This document shows, piece after piece, positions 9,056 to 16,784 of a DNA stretch of 64,000 nucleotides. Positions within the stretch are counted from its first letter, which is position 1. Each line of letters begins with the position of its first letter. A model generated the notes under the pieces. That model did no database searches and was not told the origin of the DNA. It saw nothing but the letters and a program-made list of their open reading frames with translations. A program made the translations under genes and the position numbers. Source of the DNA: Amycolatopsis keratiniphila subsp. keratiniphila (lineage in GTDB: Bacteria; Actinomycetota; Actinomycetes; Mycobacteriales; Pseudonocardiaceae); assembly GCF_001620365.2 (NCBI RefSeq), contig NZ_LQMT02000040.1:1932-65931 (forward strand), read 5' to 3'.

Positions 9056-9925
9056 ATGCGCATCACCGGATTCGACTACCAGCGTGTGCCCGTGGCGGAC
9101 GGCGTGGCACTCGACGTCGCCGTCGCCGGGACGGGCAGCCCGATCGTGCTCCTGCACGGCTTCCCCCAGACCCACCTCATGTGGCGGCACGTCGCGGCGG
9201 ATCTGGCGGCCGACCACACCGTCCTCTGCCCTGACCTGCGAGGATACGGCGAAAGCGACAAGCCCGCCGACACCGGCGAGACCTACTCGAAGCGGTCGAT
9301 GGCGGCCGACGTCGTCACCGTCGCGAAGGCCTTCGGCCACGACCGGTTCGCCCTCGCCGGGCACGACCGGGGCGCGCTGGTGGCCATCCGGGCCGGGCTC
9401 GACCACCCGGACAAGGTGAGTCACCTCGCGATCCTCGACGTGCTGCCGACGCTGGACATGTGGGACGTGCTGCACGGCGCCGGCGCCGCGGTCGGCTTCC
9501 ACCTCTACCTGATGGCCCAACCGCCCGGACTGCCGGAACAGCTGATCGCGGGCGCGCCGGACGCGTTCTTCGGTCACTTCCTCGACGCGTGGACGCGCGA
9601 CGGCGACGCGATCCCCGCCGACGTCCGCGCCGCGTACCTGGAGGCGTCTCGCAACGCGGTGCCCTCGATCGTCGCCGACTACCGCGCGTCGGCGGGCATC
9701 GACGTCGAGCACGACGAGGCGGACCGCGCGGCGGGCAACCGGCTCACCATGCCGCTCACCGTGCTCCAGCAGGACTGGGGCGCCGTGCTCGGCTACGACG
9801 CCGCCGCGCTCTGGCGGGCGTGGGCGACGGACCTGGACCACCGGACGGTCACGTCGGGTCACTTCATGGCCGAGGAGTCGCCGTCGGAGGTGACGAAGGC
9901 GCTTCGCGACCTGTTGACACGCTAG
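9056..9925 (+). CDS. Alpha/beta hydrolase, haloacetate dehalogenase-like
   Basis: A 289-residue cytoplasmic alpha/beta hydrolase. The nucleophile elbow is GHDRGA with D104 in place of serine, and the catalytic His is probably H269 in SGHFMAEE. The oxyanion region HGFPQTHLMWR and the DLRGYGESDKP segment are those of the haloacetate/fluoroacetate dehalogenase and epoxide hydrolase branch. An Asp nucleophile fits hydrolysis of a C-halogen or epoxide bond through an ester intermediate. The start is supported by AGGAAGG six nt upstream. It is divergent from the AfsR-like gene. The true substrate is not known. Confidence 0.82.
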   Translation: MRITGFDYQRVPVADGVALDVAVAGTGSPIVLLHGFPQTHLMWRHVAADLAADHTVLCPDLRGYGESDKPADTGETYSKRSMAADVVTVAKAFGHDRFALAGHDRGALVAIRAGLDHPDKVSHLAILDVLPTLDMWDVLHGAGAAVGFHLYLMAQPPGLPEQLIAGAPDAFFGHFLDAWTRDGDAIPADVRAAYLEASRNAVPSIVADYRASAGIDVEHDEADRAAGNRLTMPLTVLQQDWGAVLGYDAAALWRAWATDLDHRTVTSGHFMAEESPSEVTKALRDLLTR

Positions 9926-9988
9926 GCCTGGGGCGGGTCCCTTGAAACGCCGTGGCGCCTGCCGGACCACGCACCGTATCGTCGCCGC

Positions 9989-10609
9989 ATGTCCAGGCTC
10001 ATTCCGGTGGTGGAATCCTTGCCGCCCGGCTATTCGTCGTTCGATCTGTGGCCGTTCCGCGGCCACGACGGCGAGTGGATCCCCCTGCGCCGTGAGATGT
10101 CCTCCGACGACGTCGGGGCGGTCGTGCTCTCGCTGCTCGGGCACAGCACGAGCGGCGAGCTCGCCCGCCCCGACCTCGGGACCGCGTTCGACGAGCTGGC
10201 GCGGCTCGAGACCCTCTTCCTCCCCGGGGGTCTGCTGCTCGAAGCCGAGGGAATCGCCGTGACTCCAGGCTGCTGCTGTGACCTGACCGACTGGCCGGAC
10301 TGGCACGGGATGCCGGACGGGAACTTGCCCGACCTCGGTCACGGACCGGGGACGGTGGTCGAGTTCGACGGCGACATCATCCGGTTCTGGCCGGACGTGG
10401 ACGACGAGGACTGGGAGACCCCCGAAGGACGACGGCTGGAGATCCGGCGTCAGGATCTCCCCGGCCTTCTCCAGGGCGTGCGCCGAGATCTCGCCGGTTT
10501 TCTCGAAGCGCTCCGGGTGTGGGTGCGAAACCTCGAGCCGTCTCACGCGGATCAGGTGGTCGCCGCCGTAAGTGGCTACCTGCGCGTCGGAGCGAGCCCA
10601 TCGGCTTGA
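9989..10609 (+). CDS. Conserved hypothetical protein with CCC motif
   Basis: A 206-residue soluble protein of unknown function. It contains PGCCCDLTDWPDWHG at about residues 93-107, three adjacent cysteines that could bind a metal or form a redox site. An acidic segment rich in Asp/Trp follows, and the C-terminal third is helical (LLQGVRRDLAGFLEALRVWV). There is no signal peptide or membrane segment. A TATCGT hexamer at 9977-9982 ends 6 nt before the ATG, which suits a leaderless transcript. No neighbouring gene gives a functional hint. Confidence 0.7.
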   Translation: MSRLIPVVESLPPGYSSFDLWPFRGHDGEWIPLRREMSSDDVGAVVLSLLGHSTSGELARPDLGTAFDELARLETLFLPGGLLLEAEGIAVTPGCCCDLTDWPDWHGMPDGNLPDLGHGPGTVVEFDGDIIRFWPDVDDEDWETPEGRRLEIRRQDLPGLLQGVRRDLAGFLEALRVWVRNLEPSHADQVVAAVSGYLRVGASPSA

Positions 10610-10718
10610 GCCGAACGGCCCAACCCGCGCCCCCACAGGCGGCAATCGACCGCCATTCGGGTTTGGCCACCACTCGGACGGGTATCGGGAGGCGGCATAC
10701 CGAACGAGGGACCCCGCC

Positions 10719-11216
10719 ATGAAACCCACCACCGAACGCGCGCACACCGTCGCGCGCGATCTCCTTTCGCTCACCAGATCGGGTGAAGCCGATCGGCTCG
10801 CCACCGCACTGGTGTCCGTCGCCACCTCCACCCGGCGAAAACCGGCGCTCGACGACGTCGTCGGCCGGCTGGTCGACACGTTTTCCTTGGCGGCCAAGGA
10901 TCGTCGTCGTTCGCTGCGGATCGGCGAACCGTTCACCCTGCGTCTTCGGGATCACGCGGGCCTGACGGTCCGGCCCGACCGCCTCGACCCTGGCGTGGCC
11001 GCGATCGTCCGGGCCATCGCCGCCAGCGTCCGCGACGACCGGGACACCTGCGCCGACCAGATCGGGCAAGCCTGCGAGAACGCCGATCTCGATCAGCGGA
11101 TCCGGGTGCTCGCGCACTGTGTGGTCTGGACGGCGGATCTTCTCAGCACCGACACCACCGCCTATCCCCCGGTGTTGTCCTGCCTCAAGGCGCCGAAAGA
11201 TAACAGTCCACAATAG
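10719..11216 (+). CDS. Hypothetical protein upstream of sigma factor
   Basis: A 165-residue, mainly alpha-helical soluble protein with no recognised domain. The ATG at 10719 is used because GAGGG lies 8 nt upstream; an in-frame extension back to 10572 reads through low-complexity sequence and was rejected. The sequence resembles short actinobacterial proteins with ARDLL and TALVSVAT helices. It lies 144 bp upstream of the SigD/ShbA-like sigma factor and on the same strand, so co-regulation is possible. No function can be assigned. Confidence 0.6.
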   Translation: MKPTTERAHTVARDLLSLTRSGEADRLATALVSVATSTRRKPALDDVVGRLVDTFSLAAKDRRRSLRIGEPFTLRLRDHAGLTVRPDRLDPGVAAIVRAIAASVRDDRDTCADQIGQACENADLDQRIRVLAHCVVWTADLLSTDTTAYPPVLSCLKAPKDNSPQ

Positions 11217-11360
11217 ACATTGCGCGGTTCGGATGACTTCCGGGCCGCCGTATGGACATCCCCTGCACGGAACGGCAAGCTGGACAACCGCGCACGAAGT
11301 CCCGGCCCCCGATGACGGGCGCACCTTGGCGGCCAATTCCCCCGAACCAGGAGTGCAGAC

Positions 11361-12050
11361 TTGGACGAGGTAGCGCCCTCGACGGTACCCGCGGACTCCC
11401 GTGCCGCCGCCACGGCGGGACGGCTGCCCAACCCGGACAGCAGATTGGTCCGGGCGGCCGTGGCCGGTGACCCGGACGCGCTCCGGGACCTGACCCGTTT
11501 CCTTTCCCCGCACGTGTTCCGCTACTGCGCGAGCAGGCTCGGAAGTGCCGGAACGGGTGCCTGCGACGCACAGGACTGCGCGCAGGAGGTGTTGCAGGCG
11601 GTGCTGATCGCCTTGCCCCGCTACCGGTACCGCCCGGACCGGTTCCTCGCGTTCGTCCTCGGGATCGCCGGGCACAAGGTGGCCGACCTGCACCGGCGCC
11701 GGTCTCGCGAACCGGTCGCCTGCGTGCCGGAGATCGGCGACGGACTGACGGCGTGGGCGCGCCGCGACCCGGACGAGATCGAACGGCTGGAACACCGGTT
11801 GCAGGCCGGGGTCCTGCTGGCGCGGTTGCCGATGCCGCACCGGCAGGTGCTCGCGCTGCGGTTCGTGTTCGGGCTGTCGGCCGAGGAGACGGCGGAGCGG
11901 CTCGGCCTGCCGAGCGCGGGGGCGGTCCGCGCGGCCCAGTTCCGGGCGCTCGCCCGGTTGCGGGTCCTGCTCACCGAGCGGAACGCCCGGCACGCGAGTG
12001 ACGTCCCGATCATCGGACAAATCGCGGAACCGGAGCTCGTCCCGGTATAG
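11361..12050 (+). CDS. ECF sigma factor, SigD/ShbA-like
   Basis: A 229-residue sigma-70 family factor. Sigma region 2 is visible as LVRAAVAGDPDALRDLTRFL to DCAQEVLQAVLIALPRYRYR. The FLAFVLGIAGHKVADLHRRR segment is characteristic of the SigD/ShbA group. Region 4 is LPMPHRQVLALRFVFGLSAEETAERLGLP with a helix-turn-helix. Start TTG at 11361 has GGAG 7 nt upstream. ShbA controls the principal sigma factor in Streptomyces and SigD acts in starvation in mycobacteria. Here it is not beside the usual groEL/guaB neighbours, so it may be a paralogue. No adjacent anti-sigma gene is seen. Confidence 0.8.
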   Translation: MDEVAPSTVPADSRAAATAGRLPNPDSRLVRAAVAGDPDALRDLTRFLSPHVFRYCASRLGSAGTGACDAQDCAQEVLQAVLIALPRYRYRPDRFLAFVLGIAGHKVADLHRRRSREPVACVPEIGDGLTAWARRDPDEIERLEHRLQAGVLLARLPMPHRQVLALRFVFGLSAEETAERLGLPSAGAVRAAQFRALARLRVLLTERNARHASDVPIIGQIAEPELVPV

Positions 12051-12145
12051 AACAGTCCACTTCGGACGATCGGGTTCTTGTACGGGCCTTGTACGGCGAT
12101 CCTCCATCCTGGCCCCCTATTCGGGGAAACCACGGGAGGACACAG

Positions 12146-12925
12146 ATGAAGATCCGATCGAGGATCGCCAGAGGCATGGTGGGGGCGGCGGGCACCATCG
12201 CGCTGACCGGGGCGATCATGCTCGGCGGTGCGGGCCAGGCGCTCGCGGCGACGGGCACGGTGAACACCGACTCCGGTGTGGCGGTGACCGTACGGTCGAG
12301 CCCGAGCACCAGCGCGAGTTCGGTCGGCACCGTCGCGAGCGGCACCGCCGTCACCATCGACTGCCAGACCAACGGCTCGACGGTGACCGGGAAGTACGGC
12401 ACCACCGACATCTGGGACTACGTGCCGTCGAAGGGCGGCTACATCAGCGACGCCTACGTCTACACCGGTTCGGACGGCCGGGTCGCCCCGGACTGCGCCG
12501 GCAGCACCCTCTCCTGCTCCACCGCGGGCACCGGCAACCCGCGGACCTGCGCCGAAGCCATCGCGTGGGCGAAGGCGCACGTGCACACCCACAACGACCC
12601 GGACTACTACCGCTGGTGCGACCGGATCAACGCGTGGGCCTACGGCTGGAACGCGAGCGGTTCGGAGACGGCCTACGTCCACTGGACCCAGATCCCGGGT
12701 TCGTTCAAGCACCCCGGTGACACCCAGGTCCCCGCGGGCGGGCTCGCCTTCTTCAGCAACGGCGGTACCGGGCACGCGATGTTCTCCATCGGCGGCGGCA
12801 AGTTCCTGTCGAACGACATCCACGGCCCCGGCAGCTTCACCGAGACCACGATCGCGGAGATCAAGAACACCTGGGGCTACACCTATCTCGGCTGGTCGCA
12901 GCCGTGGTTCAAGATCAACCACTGA
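12146..12925 (+). CDS. Secreted SH3-domain protein with papain-like C-terminal domain
   Basis: A 259-residue exported protein with a Sec signal peptide cleaved near residue 34 (GQALA|ATG). Residues about 38-108 form a bacterial SH3 domain (VRSSPSTSASSVGTVASG), which often binds peptidoglycan. The C-terminal domain contains RTCAEA with C135, GHAMFSIGGG with H210, and SNDIHG with N223/D224. This Cys-His-Asn/Asp pattern resembles CHAP or NlpC/P60 amidases, so cell-wall hydrolysis is a reasonable inference. The start has GGGAGGA five nt upstream. It follows the sigma factor by 95 bp and may depend on it. Confidence 0.72.
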   Translation: MKIRSRIARGMVGAAGTIALTGAIMLGGAGQALAATGTVNTDSGVAVTVRSSPSTSASSVGTVASGTAVTIDCQTNGSTVTGKYGTTDIWDYVPSKGGYISDAYVYTGSDGRVAPDCAGSTLSCSTAGTGNPRTCAEAIAWAKAHVHTHNDPDYYRWCDRINAWAYGWNASGSETAYVHWTQIPGSFKHPGDTQVPAGGLAFFSNGGTGHAMFSIGGGKFLSNDIHGPGSFTETTIAEIKNTWGYTYLGWSQPWFKINH

Positions 12926-13436
12926 CCGCACGAGTGGCCTCGAAACGCTGCCGGACGAAGGGGTCCTCGTCCGGCAGCGTTTCCTCCGCCCGCCAGGAGA
13001 AACTCGTGGCGGTCAGCTCGGAGAAGATCCACCGGCGCCGGACGCCGCCGGTGTCCGCCTCGATCTCGAAGCCGTCCTCCGTCGGCTTGCCGAGGAACGG
13101 GATAACCCAGCCGTTGCCGGGGCCGAGCCAGGTCGACCGGAACGCGTCGATCTTCTCGTCGTAGAAGCGCAGGCTCATCCCCCACTCCCCGTCCACACCG
13201 CCGGTCCTGCTCGCCCTGGCCGGGCTGATCCACACGTCGGCCAGCGCACGGCCGTCCAGCGCCCAGCCGAAATGCCATTCGCCGTCGACGGTCCGGACAC
13301 TCCCGTCCTCTGCGTGGTTGTGCACCACCAGATCCCAGCTGCCGATCAGCGGCTCGAACACGCTCAACCGGGCGGCGAGTTCGGGGCGTGGCCCGGCGGC
13401 GGTGAACACGGCGGCGATCCGTTCGGTGACGTCCAT
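12915..13436 (-). CDS. DUF1579-like hypothetical protein
   Basis: A 173-residue soluble protein of the DUF1579-like beta-barrel type. LIGSWDLVVHNH, GEWHFGWALDGRALADVW and RRWIFSELTATSFSW are the typical strands of such lipocalin-like folds. Its function is unknown. The ATG at 13436 is used; an upstream in-frame start would run into the MarR operator. Its 3' end overlaps that of the SH3-protein gene by 11 nt, convergently. It is divergent from the MarR gene, and the palindrome between them probably controls both. Confidence 0.7.
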   Translation of the reverse strand: MDVTERIAAVFTAAGPRPELAARLSVFEPLIGSWDLVVHNHAEDGSVRTVDGEWHFGWALDGRALADVWISPARASRTGGVDGEWGMSLRFYDEKIDAFRSTWLGPGNGWVIPFLGKPTEDGFEIEADTGGVRRRWIFSELTATSFSWRAEETLPDEDPFVRQRFEATRAVSG

Positions 13437-13454
13437 GCGGCCAGGATGGGCACT

Positions 13455-13472
13455 TTGACAGTATGCTGTCAA
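13455..13472. promoter_or_regulatory. MarR operator over leaderless promoter
   Basis: TTGACAG-TATG-CTGTCAA is a perfect 7-bp inverted repeat with a 4-nt spacer. Inside it, TATGCT (13462-13467) is a -10-like hexamer lying 7 nt before the ATG of the MarR gene. Repressor binding would directly block a leaderless transcript and also affect the divergent DUF1579-like gene. Confidence 0.65.
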
Positions 13473-13474
13473 CT

Positions 13475-13912
13475 ATGAGCGAGCTCGTCCACGACTACCG
13501 GTTGCTGATCGCCGACGTCTACGAACTGGCCGGGGTGAGCCGCCGGATCAGCGAACGGGAGGCCGCCGGAGAGGGCACGACGGTCGCCCGCTGGCACGTG
13601 CTGAGCACGGTGTCCGAAGAACCACTGGCCGTCCCCGCCATCGCGCGACGGCTCGGCCAGGTCCGCCAAGCCGTCCAGCGCGTCGTGGACGACCTCACCG
13701 AAGCCGGCGAACTGTGCGCGCGGCCCAATCCCGCGCATCGGCGCTCGGCCTTGTACGCCATCACCCCCGAGGGCGAACGACTGCTGCGACGACTGTGGGA
13801 CGCGAGCGAAACCCGGCGCCGGGACGTGCTCGACCACAGCGGTGTCACCCCCGATGAGCTGCGGCGAGCCCGCGAAACCCTGCGCAGGTTGTCAACCGCG
13901 CTCAGCTCGTGA
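13475..13912 (+). CDS. MarR-family transcriptional regulator
   Basis: A 145-residue regulator with a MarR winged helix. RWHVLSTVSEEPLAVPAIARRLGQVRQAVQRVVDDL is the DNA-binding helix set and NPAHRRSALYAITPEGERLL the wing and linker. MSEL at 13475 is chosen over the ATG at 13463 because the latter lies inside the palindromic operator. Divergent transcription from the DUF1579-like gene across one operator suggests that this pair forms an autoregulated unit. The ligand is unknown. Confidence 0.82.
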   Translation: MSELVHDYRLLIADVYELAGVSRRISEREAAGEGTTVARWHVLSTVSEEPLAVPAIARRLGQVRQAVQRVVDDLTEAGELCARPNPAHRRSALYAITPEGERLLRRLWDASETRRRDVLDHSGVTPDELRRARETLRRLSTALSS

Positions 13913-13972
13913 AACCGCCCTTTCGTCGCATCGTGATAAAAAGCGGCCGCTCCATCGGGTTAGAGTTGACGG

Positions 13973-15145
13973 ATGGGCACCGAAGCTCTCGCTACTCCCG
14001 CACCCCGGGAGCAGCGTGTGCTCATGCAGGCGATGCTCACCCGGCTGCCCGAGTTCAGTGATCGCCTCGCCCAGCTGCTCAGCGACGAGGACGAGTTCTA
14101 CCACCAGGTGGACAGCACCGCGCCGGACGAGTTGCGCAAGGTCTGCCGGGCCAACCTCGAACGTGCGCTGACGGCACTCGTCGAGGGGCGTGGACTGCCG
14201 CTCGACGCGGCCCGCAAGACCGGGCTGGCCCAGGCCAGGCAGGGTATCCCGCTGCCGTCCGTGCTCCGCGCCTTCCGGATCGGCGGGATCTTCGTCTACG
14301 AGCGCCTCCTGGAACTGGCGGGTCCCGGTTTCATCAACCCGGCGCGCACGGTGGAGATCAACTCCAACGTATGGAAGACCATCGACCTCTACTCCGACGC
14401 GCTGACCACCGCGTACAGCGAGGTCGCCGCCGAACTCTCCCAGGAGAAGCTCGCCCTGCTCGACGGTCTGTTGCAGGGCCGGTTCGCCACCCAGCCGGAG
14501 CTCGAGAACGCCGCGAAGGAACTCGACCTCCCGGCCGCGGGCACGTTCGTCGCCGTCGTGACCGAGGCCGTCGAGCCGGAGGAACGGCCCGGCGTCGAGG
14601 CACTGCTGAGGGCGCGGCGCTGGAAATCGGCCTGGCGGCCGGGCGCCGAGGTCGGCCTGGTGGTGATCGATCGCGTCGAGGACGTCCGGCGGCTGCGCGA
14701 CCTGCTGGGCACCCTGCCCCTGGCTGCGGGGATGAGCAGGCCGTTCAACGGATTCCTCGAAGTGCCGGACGCGGTCCACCGGGCCCGGATCGCCCGCCGC
14801 TCGCTGGCCGCGGGCGCCGCCGGTGTCGCCGTGTTCGGCGACTCGCCGGTCACCACGCTGGTCGCGAGCGCGCCGGAGATGTCGCGGGACGTGCTGCGTT
14901 CGGTGCTGGCCGGGCTGCTGGTGCTGCCCCAAGCCGAGCGGCAGGTCCTGCTCGACACCCTGATCGCGTGGTTCGCCGGACACGGCTCGGCCAAGGAGGC
15001 CGCGGACCGGCTGATCGTCCACCCGAACACGGTCCGCTACCGGCTGCGCCGGGTGCAGGAACTGACCCGGCGCGACCTGTCCGACCCGGTCGACGTCGGC
15101 GAACTCTACGTCGCGCTGGAAGCGGTCCGGCTGACGGAGGCTTAG
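13973..15145 (+). CDS. PucR-family transcriptional regulator
   Basis: A 390-residue regulator. The N-terminal half is an RsbRD-like helical sensor region (VYERLLELAGPGFINPARTVEINSNVWK), the centre a GGDEF-like PucR domain, and the C-terminus the HTH_30 domain (GSAKEAADRLIVHPNTVRYR then LRRVQELTRRDLSDPVDVGEL). PucR-type proteins regulate purine, amino-acid or other catabolic genes. TAGAGT at 13961-13966 ends 6 nt before the ATG, again a leaderless-type -10. The stop overlaps the stop of the next, convergent gene by 3 nt. Confidence 0.85.
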   Translation: MGTEALATPAPREQRVLMQAMLTRLPEFSDRLAQLLSDEDEFYHQVDSTAPDELRKVCRANLERALTALVEGRGLPLDAARKTGLAQARQGIPLPSVLRAFRIGGIFVYERLLELAGPGFINPARTVEINSNVWKTIDLYSDALTTAYSEVAAELSQEKLALLDGLLQGRFATQPELENAAKELDLPAAGTFVAVVTEAVEPEERPGVEALLRARRWKSAWRPGAEVGLVVIDRVEDVRRLRDLLGTLPLAAGMSRPFNGFLEVPDAVHRARIARRSLAAGAAGVAVFGDSPVTTLVASAPEMSRDVLRSVLAGLLVLPQAERQVLLDTLIAWFAGHGSAKEAADRLIVHPNTVRYRLRRVQELTRRDLSDPVDVGELYVALEAVRLTEA

Positions 15146-15525
15146 CCTCTTCTCTCCGGCGCCATGTCGGCGTCGATGATCCTCGCGAGGTCCAGCAGCG
15201 TGTGCCCGAGACCGGGCCGCGCGGTGAGCCGCACCGCGAGTGTCCGGCCGCGCGCGGTGGTGGCGACCGGCAGGGTCACTTCGGGATTCGCGGATCTCGT
15301 CCACTGTGGACGGCGCCCGGCCGCGGACAGGACGATGTCGGGATGCGGCGACCGCCGTCCGGGACGCCACCGTGACCTCCTGGCGTCGAGATCACGGATC
15401 ACGTTGCCGTGCAACGAAAGCAGCGCGGCGACGTCGGCGACGGCGTCGCGGAGCTCGATGTCGGTGATGGAATCCGAGTAGGCGCCGATGTCCAGCGCGC
15501 GACGATCGTTCGGGTCCTGCGGCAC
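15142..15525 (-). CDS. Small protein with amidase C-terminus-like segment
   Basis: A 127-residue protein of uncertain nature. The stretch NPEVTLPVATTARGRTLAVR followed by LTARPGLGHTLLDLARIID resembles the last strand and helix of amidase-signature enzymes (N-P-x-x-S/T-L-P-V then G-x-x-V-x-L-x-x-R-P). The Ser-Ser-Lys catalytic part is absent, so this may be a degenerate fragment or a small independent protein. GTG at 15525 is chosen because AAGGAA lies a few nt upstream; a GTG 15 nt earlier would place that site inside the gene. It is convergent with the PucR gene. Confidence 0.5.
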   Translation of the reverse strand: MPQDPNDRRALDIGAYSDSITDIELRDAVADVAALLSLHGNVIRDLDARRSRWRPGRRSPHPDIVLSAAGRRPQWTRSANPEVTLPVATTARGRTLAVRLTARPGLGHTLLDLARIIDADMAPERRG

Positions 15526-15575
15526 AGAGTTCCTTTCCACGCACCGGAAGTCGTCCGATGGTGGTCCCCATCACG

Positions 15576-15591
15576 TTGTTCCGGGGAACAA
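15576..15591. promoter_or_regulatory. Perfect palindrome upstream of DUF3068 gene
   Basis: TTGTTCC-GG-GGAACAA is a perfect 7-bp inverted repeat with a 2-nt spacer, in the 224-bp gap between the amidase-like gene and the DUF3068 gene. It has the size of a dimeric repressor site. No cognate regulator can be named. Confidence 0.4.
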
Positions 15592-15654
15592 ACATGTTTG
15601 GCGGACTGCGCCGAATGGGTGCGCCCGTACCACCTTCCGGTCGCACGGCGTGCC

Positions 15655-15671
15655 TGTGACCGTCGGTCACA
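15655..15671. promoter_or_regulatory. Inverted repeat TGTGACC-N3-GGTCACA
   Basis: A perfect 7-bp inverted repeat with a 3-nt spacer lies just upstream of a possible promoter (TTGACG at 15675-15680, 17 nt, CAGTAT at 15698-15703). It resembles a CRP site but has N7 rather than N6 between TGTGA and TCACA. A regulatory role is inferred from position only. Confidence 0.4.
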
Positions 15672-15713
15672 CCTTTGACGCCGACCGGCGCGCGGGCCAG
15701 TATCTGGCGACTG

Positions 15714-15729
15714 ATTACCGATGGGTAAT
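15714..15729. promoter_or_regulatory. Envelope-locus element A: ATTAC-N6-GTAAT
   Basis: ATTACCGATGGGTAAT is an inverted repeat ending 20 nt before the DUF3068 start codon. It shares the form TAC-N6-GTA with four further elements at the starts of genes in this locus, and a sixth, weaker element is noted at 32017. The 11-bp period suits a response regulator of the OmpR class. Confidence 0.5.
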
Positions 15730-15749
15730 GTGTCTCACCAGGAGGACCG

Positions 15750-16784
15750 TTGCGTCGAGCGTTGAGCCTGATCTTCTTGGCACTAGGGGTGTTCGCCGTC
15801 GCCGGCGCGGTGCTGTTGCCGACCTATGTGAAACCCCAGCTCGCCAAGGTGCCGCTGAACCAGGAATCGACGTCGGTCCTCGAAGGCACCGCGTCGAAGG
15901 TGCTCGCGGTGAAGACGGTGGACGGCAAGACCGTCACGGAGATCCGTGACGACGCCAAGCTGAAGGCGACCGCCCGCGTGGTGGCGAACTTCGCGCCGCC
16001 GGAGATGCAGGAAGGCACGGACGTCGCCGTGTGGCTGATGGCCGTGTCGGTGGTCGACACCAGCGACCAGACCGTCGTCAGCGCGAGCAAGCGCCAGGTC
16101 TGCTTCGACCGCCGCACCGCGGAAGGCTACGTGCCGCCGGGCGGCGGCCAGGAGTCGAAGTGCTCCGACAACAGCAGCTTCGTCACCAAGCTCAAGGAGA
16201 AGCCCGCGAAGGAGGGCGAGAAGCCCGAAGAGGTCCAGGAGTACAAGCCGCAGCCCGGCCTGAACTTCAAGTTCCCCTTCGACACCGAGCAGAAGGACTA
16301 CCAGGTCTACGACGACAACACCGGCCGCGCGGTCCAGGCCCGGTTCAAGGGCGTCGAAGAGATCAAGGGCGTCGAGGTCTACAAGTTCGTCCAGGAGATC
16401 CCCGACACGAAGATCTCGATGAAGAAGGTGCCGGGCTCCCTCATCGGCGCCACCGGCGATTCCGTCGAAGCGGGGCAGTTCTACCAGGGCACCATCACGA
16501 GCTGGATCGAGCCGGTGACGGGCATCCAGGTCAAGCAGGAACAGCAGTCGCATCAGGAACTGCGGTCGGCCGCCAACCCCACCCCCACAGTGGTCTTCGA
16601 CGGCAAGCTGGCCTTCACCGACGCCACCGTCGACGCGATGGTCAAGCAGGTCGACGAGAACAAGGGCAAGCTCGACTTCATCGGGAGCACCGGGCCGATC
16701 GTGCTCGGAGTGGCCGGCGCGGTCTTCCTCGCACTCGGGGTCTTCCTTCTCGCGAAGCGCCGCCCCGCTCCCTCACGTCACTAA
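15750..16784 (+). CDS. DUF3068 (PorA-family) envelope protein
   Basis: A 344-residue envelope protein with two membrane segments, one at about residues 5-26 and one at about 312-335, enclosing a large extracytoplasmic domain. This is the DUF3068 architecture, annotated in mycobacteria and relatives (for example Rv0227c) and also called PorA family. The biochemical role is unknown. Start TTG at 15750 has GGAGG 4 nt upstream. It heads the arabinan/envelope locus, convergent with a methyltransferase as in mycobacteria, where related genes lie near aftD. Confidence 0.82.
   Translation: MRRALSLIFLALGVFAVAGAVLLPTYVKPQLAKVPLNQESTSVLEGTASKVLAVKTVDGKTVTEIRDDAKLKATARVVANFAPPEMQEGTDVAVWLMAVSVVDTSDQTVVSASKRQVCFDRRTAEGYVPPGGGQESKCSDNSSFVTKLKEKPAKEGEKPEEVQEYKPQPGLNFKFPFDTEQKDYQVYDDNTGRAVQARFKGVEEIKGVEVYKFVQEIPDTKISMKKVPGSLIGATGDSVEAGQFYQGTITSWIEPVTGIQVKQEQQSHQELRSAANPTPTVVFDGKLAFTDATVDAMVKQVDENKGKLDFIGSTGPIVLGVAGAVFLALGVFLLAKRRPAPSRH

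Noticed and set aside
15655..15671. CRP site
   Set aside because: TGTGA and TCACA are separated by 7 nt rather than the required 6, so it is kept only as an unassigned palindrome.
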